Shown here: piece by piece, positions 8,274 through 14,133 of the stretch
How the letters are laid out: each line of letters opens with the position of its first letter
Numbering within the stretch: position 1 is the stretch's first letter
Source of the DNA: Pseudomonadota bacterium
GTDB taxonomy: Bacteria > Pseudomonadota > Alphaproteobacteria > Sphingomonadales > Sphingomonadaceae
Assembly (NCBI GenBank): GCA_023390415.1
Contig: JAEWCW010000193.1
Span: 1-30,173 of the forward strand
Direction of reading: 5' to 3'
DNA: 30,173 nt
Program-made: the position numbers and the translations under genes
Notes under the pieces: model-generated
The model's input: the letters and a program-made list of their open reading frames with translations, nothing else
Databases searched by the model: none
What the model was told of the DNA's origin: nothing

Positions 8274-8302
8274 TTGCCGAGGCCGCTCGCCTTCCTTATG
8301 TC
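8274..8302 (+). promoter_or_regulatory. Possible sigma-70-type promoter of tRNA-Gly
   Basis: TTGCCG (8274-8279) and TATGTC (8297-8302) are separated by 17 bp and would place a start a few bases before the tRNA at 8313. Both boxes are imperfect, so this is a weak, position-based call. Confidence 0.35.
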
Positions 8303-8312
8303 GCACCCCGAA

Positions 8313-8386
8313 GCGGGTATAGCTCAATGGTAGAGCACTAGCCTTCCAAGCTTGTGATACGGGTTCGATCCCCGTTACCCGCTCCA
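8313..8386 (+). tRNA. tRNA-Gly (anticodon TCC)
   Basis: A 74-nt cloverleaf can be drawn. The acceptor stem is GCGGGTA/TACCCGC, the D arm GCTC-AATGGTA-GAGC, the anticodon loop CTTCCAA with anticodon TCC, the T arm ACGGG-TTCGATC-CCCGT, the discriminator base T, and the CCA end is encoded. The anticodon stem CTAGC/GCTTG has a T-T mismatch at its second pair, which is unusual; the other arms are perfect. It reads GGA (and probably GGG) glycine codons. It lies 54 bp after the PilZ gene and 18 bp before the convergent mucR stop. Confidence 0.97.
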
Positions 8387-8404
8387 GCCCTTTCTCGCGA
8401 AAAC

Positions 8405-8878
8405 TCAGCTCTTGCGCCGGCCGCGGCCTGCGCCTTTCGCGGGCGCCTTGCCGGCATTCCCCCCGCCATTGCCGCCGTCCGCCGGACGCCGACGCCGGCC
8501 GAGGCCGATCGAATGGGCGAGGTTGCGACGCTGCTCCGAATAATTGGGCGCGACCATCGGGTAATCGCGCGGAAGGCCGTAATCGGCGCGATACTGGTCG
8601 GGAGTCATGTTGTGCGCATTCATGAGATGCCGCTTCAGCATCTTGTGCTTGCCGCCGCATTCCATGCAGACGATGAAGTCCGGCTTGATCGAGGAGCGGA
8701 CCGAGACGATCGGAGTCTTGGCAGGTCGGCGCGATTCATCTGGCCCTGCCGCCACCGTGCTCAGCGCTTCATAGACACGTTGGACGAGACCGGCCATGTC
8801 GCCGACCGAGACCGTATTGTTCGTGACGTGCGCGGCAACGATGTCTGCCGTCAGTTCGACGAGCTTTTCGTTTTCCAT
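8405..8878 (-). CDS. MucR/Ros family zinc-finger transcriptional regulator
   Basis: Regulator of 157 residues. The N-terminal helix region starts MENEKLVELTADIVAAHV, and the DNA-binding part holds the prokaryotic C2H2 zinc finger, with ligands Cys71, Cys74, His84 and His89 in CMECGGKHKMLKRHLMNAH. It is followed by the family hallmark MTPDQYRADYGLPRDYPMVAPNYS. MucR/Ros proteins act as xenogeneic-silencer-like repressors on AT-rich DNA and control exopolysaccharide, motility and cell-cycle genes in alphaproteobacteria. The C-terminal tail (about 127-157) is a Gly/Ala/Arg/Lys-rich extension. I took the ATG at 8878, which has GGAGGAG eight bases upstream; the TTG further upstream (8947) is unlikely. 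The AT-rich DNA in front of it is a plausible site for autoregulation, as known for other MucR genes. Confidence 0.93.
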   Translation of the reverse strand: MENEKLVELTADIVAAHVTNNTVSVGDMAGLVQRVYEALSTVAAGPDESRRPAKTPIVSVRSSIKPDFIVCMECGGKHKMLKRHLMNAHNMTPDQYRADYGLPRDYPMVAPNYSEQRRNLAHSIGLGRRRRPADGGNGGGNAGKAPAKGAGRGRRKS

Positions 8879-9050
8879 TTCGGAGACTCCTCCTGCGCCG
8901 AGCCAGTTTACCGCGCCCGCGGCCCAAATACCAGTCTCAAGACTCAATGAAGCGAGATATTTCCCCGATTGATTTAAGTTGAATCATTTTGGGCCCATTA
9001 CAACGAGTTCGCCGGGGCAGAAGACTCGGACACGGGTTCTTCGCGGCTCA

Positions 9051-9066
9051 GCCGGCTCGAGCCGGC
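9051..9066. repeat. Perfect 16-bp palindrome GCCGGCTCGAGCCGGC
   Basis: The 16 bases equal their own reverse complement with no spacer. A zero-loop palindrome is more likely a DNA-binding or modification site than an RNA hairpin. Its function is unknown, and high GC makes such a sequence somewhat less surprising than it looks. Confidence 0.6.
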
Positions 9067-9270
9067 GTCGAAGCGGTTGGCCGACAACACCTATACCCAG
9101 CAGAGAAGCCGTCCCTCTCAGCGTCGTCCATGCAGGCCGGATGCACGTGAAGCGGAATCAGAGCTTGATGCCGGCTGGCCAGCCCCTTGCCGCGACTTTC
9201 GCAAGGCAATCATGACTTGGATTTACGTTAGTTTTACATTGTAAACATTTGAATTAACTCGATTTTCTAT

Positions 9271-9298
9271 TTGACACTGGCCGCGACAGGATCATAGT
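9271..9298 (+). promoter_or_regulatory. Probable sigma-70-type promoter preceding the beta-flower-like gene
   Basis: A perfect TTGACA (9271-9276) is followed after 16 bp by CATAGT (9293-9298, four of six matches to TATAAT). Upstream lies an AT-rich tract that could act as an UP element or regulator site. The predicted start is about 120 bp before the ATG at 9425, leaving a long 5' untranslated region. Confidence 0.5.
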
Positions 9299-9424
9299 CG
9301 GACTTGCTCGATCGACGGGCGGGGTTGGTCTTCTTCCGAAGCGCATTCGGTGCACGGCGCGTGCCGGTGCTGCTCGGAAGACCTCGCTGGAAGATGCGGG
9401 TGGGCGCGTAGGGAGGGGCTGTCG

Positions 9425-9772
9425 ATGGCCATGTTTGTCTATACTACCGATGGCGAAGCGGTCGGATTCCTGTTCGAAAGCTTCATCTTCGACCTCGCGG
9501 GAGAGCCGCTCGGGCGGGTCATCGGCTCGCGCGTGCACCGTCTCGACGGTTCCTATGTCGGCGAGTGGTTTCACCAGATGGTGGTCGATCGGCGCAGCGT
9601 TCCGGTTCGCTCGATCTTCCCGATCGAGCCGCCCGCCCAGCGTCCGAACCCACCGCGCGGCCCGGATCGCCGCCGCCCGGTCGCCGAATATCGCCTGTTT
9701 CCGGACGCATTCCCGCGGCTCTACGCAGGCGCCAACGATCCACTGATCCTCTACCACGAAGCGGCAGAGTAG
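9425..9772 (+). CDS. Small protein resembling the 4-fold beta-flower fold
   Basis: Protein of 115 residues. The first about 57 residues read as a chain of short beta repeats (VYTTDGEAVGFL, FIFDLAGEPLGRV, RVHRLDGSYVGEWF), each with an aromatic/hydrophobic strand, a D/A-G turn, and a hydrophobic-Gly pair. I recall this pattern from the '4-fold beta flower' domain proteins, and the match is by eye only. The rest is Pro/Arg-rich (PPAQRPNPPRGPDRRRP) with a short C-terminal segment AEYRLFPDAFPRLY. No signal peptide or membrane segment is seen, so it is probably cytoplasmic. The ATG at 9425 is well supported by GGGAGGGG at 9411-9418. Function is unknown; it is preceded by a long leader and a good TTGACA box. 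Confidence 0.7.
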   Translation: MAMFVYTTDGEAVGFLFESFIFDLAGEPLGRVIGSRVHRLDGSYVGEWFHQMVVDRRSVPVRSIFPIEPPAQRPNPPRGPDRRRPVAEYRLFPDAFPRLYAGANDPLILYHEAAE

Positions 9773-9851
9773 CCTCGCCTCCGAAGCCATTTGGGTGCAT
9801 CTTCCGCCTTCGCCCGCGCGTTGATGCGCCGGCGCTCCAAGGAGGCGGATG

Positions 9852-10238
9852 ATGCGCGCGTGGTTCCTGATCGCCCCGGCTTTGGTCGCCGGCTGCGCAA
9901 TGGCTGGCGACGAACCGACCAGCCGGGACCGCGCCGCACTCGCCCGGGATATCGCCGGACGCGTCGAGGGTCCGGCCCAGGCCTGTGTGCTCCAGCGTCC
10001 GAACCAGTCGCTCCATGCCGTCGATCGCCGGACCATCGTCTACGGGGACGGGCGGACCTTGTGGGTCAATCGCCTGGAGGCCGACTGCGCCGGCCTTCGC
10101 CCCGATTCGATCCTGATCGTCGAGACCTTCGCCGACCGCTATTGCCGCAACGACCAGCTTCGGGCGCTCGAACCCGGTGCCAGCATCCCCGGCCCGATCT
10201 GCCGGCTGGGAGACTTCACCCCCTATCGCCGGCGCTGA
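9852..10238 (+). CDS. DUF6491-like lipoprotein
   Basis: Predicted lipoprotein of 128 residues with signal MRAWFLIAPALVAGC and the lipidated cysteine at residue 15. The mature part carries the run of conserved elements I associate with DUF6491 proteins of sphingomonads: RRTIVYGDGRTLWVNRL, ADCAGLRPDSILIVE, RYCRNDQLRALEPG, and IPGPICRLGDFTPYRR at the C-terminus. Four cysteines in the mature domain (in QACVL, ADCAG, YCRND, PICRL) could form two disulfides. Function is unknown. Two tandem ATGs occur at 9849 and 9852. AAGGAGG at 9839-9845 gives 3-nt spacing to the first and 6-nt to the second, so I chose 9852. Its 3' end overlaps the convergent cysQ-like gene by 23 bp. Confidence 0.8.
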   Translation: MRAWFLIAPALVAGCAMAGDEPTSRDRAALARDIAGRVEGPAQACVLQRPNQSLHAVDRRTIVYGDGRTLWVNRLEADCAGLRPDSILIVETFADRYCRNDQLRALEPGASIPGPICRLGDFTPYRRR

Positions 10239-10968
10239 GTGCAGCCGCCGCCTCGATCACAGCCCCGGCAAGTTCGGCGCGGCAGATGAGCAGGTCCGGC
10301 ACGAACGGGCTTGGCCGATTGTAGGAGAGCGGTGCGCCGTCCAGGCGGCTGACATGGAGCCCAGCCGCCGCGGCGACTGCGGCCGGCGCGCAATTGTCCC
10401 ATTCGTGCTGGCCGCCGGCGTGGACGTAGATGTCCGCGTCCCCGGCGACGACCGCCATCGCCTTGGCGCCCGCCGATCCGAGCTGCGCGATGTCCGCCCC
10501 GAGCGCCGCGGCGAGCGGACCGGCAATCTCCGGCGCCCGGCTGCGACTCACCAGCATCAGCGGGCGCCGCCGCGCCATTGCGGGCGGCGCCGACAGGCGA
10601 TCGGTGCGGAACACGCCTCGCTCCGGCACCGCCACGGCGCCGAGCCGCGCCTCGCCATCGACCGCGAGCGCGACATGCACCGCCCAGTCGCTCCGCCCGG
10701 CGGCATATTCCCGCGTCCCGTCGAGAGGATCGACGATCCAGACCCGCGCATGCGCGAGCCGCTCCGCGCCGTCCGGCATTTCCTCGGAGAGCAGGCCGTC
10801 CTCGGGCCGGTGGCGGCGGAGACCGTCGACGATCAGGCGATTGGCGGCGGCATCGGCCGAATCTCCGAGCGCCCGCCCCTGCAGCCGCCCTTCGGCGCGG
10901 AGCGCGAGCGCCGCGTTCATCGCCGCTTCCGCCAGTCGCGCCGCAAGCGCTTCGTCGCTTTCGTTCAT
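10216..10968 (-). CDS. cysQ: Inositol-monophosphatase family phosphatase, probably CysQ-type 3'(2'),5'-bisphosphate nucleotidase
   Basis: Protein of 250 residues with the metal-dependent phosphatase signatures LLSEE (59-63), WIVDPLDGTREY (77-88, with Asp80 and Asp83 as metal ligands) and HEWDNCAPAAVAAAAG (from about 188, Asp191). The TREY variant after DPLDG and the overall length favour CysQ, which removes the 3' phosphate from PAP or PAPS during sulfate assimilation, over inositol or histidinol-phosphate phosphatases. These families cannot be separated with certainty by eye. The ATG at 10968 is chosen because AAGGGA lies five bases upstream; a GTG at 10983 is in frame but has no such site. 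No other sulfate-assimilation gene is nearby. It is divergent from the fimbrial chaperone. Confidence 0.82.
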   Translation of the reverse strand: MNESDEALAARLAEAAMNAALALRAEGRLQGRALGDSADAAANRLIVDGLRRHRPEDGLLSEEMPDGAERLAHARVWIVDPLDGTREYAAGRSDWAVHVALAVDGEARLGAVAVPERGVFRTDRLSAPPAMARRRPLMLVSRSRAPEIAGPLAAALGADIAQLGSAGAKAMAVVAGDADIYVHAGGQHEWDNCAPAAVAAAAGLHVSRLDGAPLSYNRPSPFVPDLLICRAELAGAVIEAAAALSAGDRG

Positions 10969-11087
10969 CCCGTCCCTTCTCACGCGACTGCCCCGTCAAC
11001 CGCGGGTTACAGCCTGTGGTTAACCCTGTCTTTACCCATTGGCCCGTAATCCCCGCGAGGGGGCGCCTGATCGGGCGCAATTGGGGA

Positions 11088-11813
11088 ATGAAGATGCCTG
11101 TGTTCGCCTATCTCGCCAGGCTTGTCGCCTGCTCGGCATTGCTCGCCGCGATCCCGATGCCGGTCTGGGCGGGCACGCTTCAGGTCGATCCGATCCGCCT
11201 CGAGATCGATTCCGGCCGCCGGAGCGCAACGCTTCGCGTGCGCAACCAGGAAGCGATGCCGGTCACGATCCGCGCCTACGCGCTCGCCTGGACCCAGGCC
11301 GAGGGCGAGGATCGCTATGCGGAAACCCAGGCGGTGATCGTCTCGCCGCCGATCTTCACCATCCCCGGCGGCGCGAGCCAGCTGATCCGCGTCGGCCTCC
11401 GTCCCCAGGCGGCGGCCACGCCCGCGGCCTATCGGCTGATGGTCGAGGAGGTGCCCCAGGCGACGCCCGGCGGCGGCGTGCAGGTCGCCCTTCGTCTCAA
11501 CATCCCGCTCTTCGCCCATTTCGCTCCGGGCGCGACAAGCGATCTCGCCTGGTCGGCTGCCCGGCATACGGACGGAAGCTGGACGGTCGAAGCGGTCAAT
11601 CGCGGCCGCGGCCATGTCCGGATCGAACCCGCCGCCGCCCAGGCCGCGACCGGGGTGGCGTTCGGCGCCGACACCTATCTCGGCACGATCCTTCCCGGCA
11701 GCGTCCGGCGCTGGACGATCGGCCCCGACCCGTCGCTCGCGGACCAAGTGCGCTTTGCCTCGATCCGGAGGACGGCCGGTGCCGGCGCATCTCCCGCCCC
11801 GCGCGGCGACTAA
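11088..11813 (+). CDS. Periplasmic pilus-assembly chaperone (PapD-like)
   Basis: Exported chaperone of 241 residues with a signal peptide (residues 1-28, ending PVWA before GTLQVDP). The PapD N-terminal domain is recognisable from LQVDPIRLEIDSGRRSATLRVRNQ, from SPPIFTIPGGASQLIRVGL (the G1-strand region that donates a strand to pilins), and from YRLMVEEVP. A second Ig-like domain follows (about 145-235). Such chaperones hold pilin subunits in the periplasm and deliver them to an outer-membrane usher. The sequence resembles the archaic, Csu/spore-coat-U-associated branch. The start codon at 11088 has only a weak upstream site; ATG 11094 is an alternative. It overlaps the usher gene by 35 bp. 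Confidence 0.88.
   Translation: MKMPVFAYLARLVACSALLAAIPMPVWAGTLQVDPIRLEIDSGRRSATLRVRNQEAMPVTIRAYALAWTQAEGEDRYAETQAVIVSPPIFTIPGGASQLIRVGLRPQAAATPAAYRLMVEEVPQATPGGGVQVALRLNIPLFAHFAPGATSDLAWSAARHTDGSWTVEAVNRGRGHVRIEPAAAQAATGVAFGADTYLGTILPGSVRRWTIGPDPSLADQVRFASIRRTAGAGASPAPRGD
11767..11772 (+). promoter_or_regulatory. Ribosome binding site that fixes the usher GTG start
   Basis: GGAGGA lies inside the 3' end of the chaperone gene, six bases before GTG 11779. No in-frame ATG near this place gives a signal peptide directly at the N-terminus, so this site decides the start and implies translational coupling. Confidence 0.75.
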
Positions 11814-14133
11814 GCTCGCCCTCGCGGCGCTCGCGCTCCTCCCGGCGCCCGCCCTCGCCGCCCCGGAAACGGGCGCCGAGGCCGGCGCGGTCGCGCATTA
11901 TGAGCCGGCCTTGCTTGCGGTCACCGTCAATGGCCAGGCTGGCGACGAGCCGTCGCTGCTGATGCGCGACGCCTCGGGCGCGATCTACGCTTCCGAGGCG
12001 CTGTTCCGGCAGTGGCGGATGCGTCTTCCGGCGACTGCCCCGATCCCAGTGGAGGGCGAGAACTGGTACCGGATCGACGGCGCCGGCGCCGGCGTCCGCC
12101 TCGATGTCGCTGCCCAGTCGCTCGAGATCCAGGCCGCGCCGGACCTCTTCGACAATCAGCGCGTGGGCTTCACGCCGGAGGACATTTTCGAGATGACCCC
12201 GTCCGGCACGGGCGGCTTCGTCAATTACGACCTGTTCGCTGAAATGTCTGGCGGCCGCATCGGCCTCAACGGCGCGATCGAGGCCGGCATCTTCACCCGC
12301 GGCGGAGTGGGCTCGAGCGGATTCATCCTCCAGGCCGGGGCGCGCGAGATCCGCGCCATACGGCTCGAGACGGGCTGGACGATCGATCGACCGTCGAGCC
12401 TGAGCTCAATCCGGATCGGCGACGCCGTCACCGCCGGCGGAGTCGGCGTGGCCCCGGTCCGCTTCGGCGGCATCCAATATGCGCGCAATTTCGCCACCCG
12501 CCCCGGCTATCTCACCATGCCGGTCCCGGTGCTCCGCGGCAGCGCGGCGATGCCGTCCGTCGTCGACGTCTATGTCAACAACGTCCTCCAGGGCAGCAGC
12601 CAGGTCGCGCCGGGCCCGTTCGAGCTCACCAACGTCCCCGTCCAGAGCGGCGGCGGCAACGTCCAGGTCGTCGTCCGCGACCTGCTCGGCCGCCAGATCG
12701 TGTCGGAGCAGAATTATTATGCGTCGAGCGAATTGCTGGCCCGAGGGATCCACGATTTCTCCTACGAGATCGGTTTTCTCCGCGCCGATTTCGCCACCCG
12801 CAATTTCGGTTATGGCGAGCCGATCGCGACCACCAGCCATCGCTACGGCCTCACCGACAGCGTGACGCTCGAGGGCAATGCCCAGGCGAGCGCCAACCTC
12901 CAGAGCGCGGCGGGCGGAATAGCCGCCTCCTTCCTCGGCATCGGTCAGGCCGGCGCCTCGGCGGGCGTCAGTCGGTCCGCCGACGGCACCGGCTTCACGC
13001 TTTCGGGCTCGTTCGAGCGCAGAGGCCAGGCCTTTTCGATCGGCGCCCGCGCAGATTATGCGGGCGCCGCCTACGCCTTCATCGGCATGAGCGAGGACAA
13101 TCGCCCCGCACGCCTCTCGGTCCAGGCATTCGGCGACCTCCAGCTGTTCGGCGGCTCGATCGGCTTCAACCTCATCCACCGCGACCGCCGCGATCGCGAG
13201 GACGAGAGCGTCGCCGCCCTGTTCGCCAATCTTCCGCTCGGCGAGCGCTTCAACGCGCAACTCTTCGCCCGGCGCGCCGTCTTCGGCGAGCGCCAGACCG
13301 TGGTCGGCGCTCATCTCTCGCTCGCGCTCGGGGACCGGCGAAGCGCATCGGTGAGCAGTGAATATCGCCGCGGCGACGGCTTCAGCCACAATCTCTCCGT
13401 CCAATCGGCGCCGCAGCCGGGCATCGGCGGCTCCTGGCGCGCCACCGCCAGTGTCTCGGGCGGGCGCCGCACCGTCGAGAGCATCTACAGCTGGAACGCG
13501 GCGCCGACGACGCTCACGGCCCATGTCAGCCAGGCCGGCGGCGAGAGCGGCTTCCGCCTCTCGGCGCGCGGCGCGATCGGGATGATCGGCGGAACCGCTT
13601 TCGCCTCGCGCCAGCTTGGCCAGAGCTTCGCCCGGGTTCAGGTCGGCCGCTATCCGGGCGTCCGGGTCTATGCCGACAATCAGCTCGTCGGCACGACCGG
13701 GCGCCACGGCAGCCTCGTCGTGCCCTCGCTCCGCGCGTTCGACCGGAACATGGTCCGGATCGAGGAGGCCGATCTGCCGCTTGACGTGCGCATCACGGAG
13801 AATGAGCGCCTCGTCCGCCCCTTTGCCCGCAGCGGCGCCATCGTCAGCTTCGGCGCACGGCGCGAGCGCGGCGTGCTTCTTCAGATCGCTCTCCCCGACG
13901 GCACCCTGCTCCCGCCGGGCGCGCTGGTCCGGGTTGCGGGGTCAGAGGAGGATCATGTCGTCGTCACCAACGGCGAGGTCTATGTCCCCGATCTCGAAGG
14001 CACGGCGACCCTCGAAGCACGCTGGAGCGGCCAGCGCTGCACCTTCCACGCGATCGTGCCGGACGGCGACGATCCCCAGCCCCGCCTCGCCGGCCTCACC
14101 TGCACGCCAGCCGCGGTCTACGCCGCGCGCTAG
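11779..14133 (+). CDS. Outer-membrane usher of a chaperone-usher pilus system
   Basis: Usher of 784 residues, within the range for archaic-type ushers. The GTG start gives a signal peptide (ATKLALAALALLPAPALA). The N-terminal domain follows, then the beta-barrel with a plug-like region (VVDVYVNNVLQGSSQVAPGPFELTNVPVQSGGG, described here by its core VDVYVNN and GPFEL), VVVRDLLGRQ, repeated barrel strands to about residue 610, and the C-terminal domains (YPGVRVYADNQLVG, RPFARSGAIVSFGARR, GEVYVPDLEGTATLEARW, with a cysteine pair). Ushers form the pore through which chaperone-bound subunits are polymerised and secreted. It overlaps its chaperone, but no pilin or adhesin gene is adjacent. Its stop TAG shares a CTAG with the convergent gene. 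Confidence 0.92.
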   Translation: MPAHLPPRAATKLALAALALLPAPALAAPETGAEAGAVAHYEPALLAVTVNGQAGDEPSLLMRDASGAIYASEALFRQWRMRLPATAPIPVEGENWYRIDGAGAGVRLDVAAQSLEIQAAPDLFDNQRVGFTPEDIFEMTPSGTGGFVNYDLFAEMSGGRIGLNGAIEAGIFTRGGVGSSGFILQAGAREIRAIRLETGWTIDRPSSLSSIRIGDAVTAGGVGVAPVRFGGIQYARNFATRPGYLTMPVPVLRGSAAMPSVVDVYVNNVLQGSSQVAPGPFELTNVPVQSGGGNVQVVVRDLLGRQIVSEQNYYASSELLARGIHDFSYEIGFLRADFATRNFGYGEPIATTSHRYGLTDSVTLEGNAQASANLQSAAGGIAASFLGIGQAGASAGVSRSADGTGFTLSGSFERRGQAFSIGARADYAGAAYAFIGMSEDNRPARLSVQAFGDLQLFGGSIGFNLIHRDRRDREDESVAALFANLPLGERFNAQLFARRAVFGERQTVVGAHLSLALGDRRSASVSSEYRRGDGFSHNLSVQSAPQPGIGGSWRATASVSGGRRTVESIYSWNAAPTTLTAHVSQAGGESGFRLSARGAIGMIGGTAFASRQLGQSFARVQVGRYPGVRVYADNQLVGTTGRHGSLVVPSLRAFDRNMVRIEEADLPLDVRITENERLVRPFARSGAIVSFGARRERGVLLQIALPDGTLLPPGALVRVAGSEEDHVVVTNGEVYVPDLEGTATLEARWSGQRCTFHAIVPDGDDPQPRLAGLTCTPAAVYAAR

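Larger units (their letters stand above)
8879..9424. other. 546-bp intergenic region between divergent mucR and a beta-flower-like gene
   Basis: No convincing coding region lies here; the one plus-strand open frame (8979-9215, TTG start) has atypical Arg/Ser-rich composition. Two AT-rich islands stand out against the high-GC background. One is 8951-8988, just upstream of mucR, and contains the dyad TGATT-N7-AATCA at 8970-8986. The other is about 9209-9270, with TTTAC-ATT-GTAAA at 9233-9245. Between them is GC-rich DNA with a perfect 16-bp palindrome (9051-9066). The region probably holds two divergent promoters and could hold a small RNA, but I recognise none. Confidence 0.6.

Noticed and set aside
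8979..9215. Possible 78-codon gene in the mucR upstream region
   Set aside because: TTG start, no good ribosome binding site, Arg/Ser/Pro-rich sequence and no recognisable motif.
12406..13707. 433-codon open frame on the minus strand
   Set aside because: Antisense shadow of the usher gene, Ala/Asp/Arg-rich without motifs.
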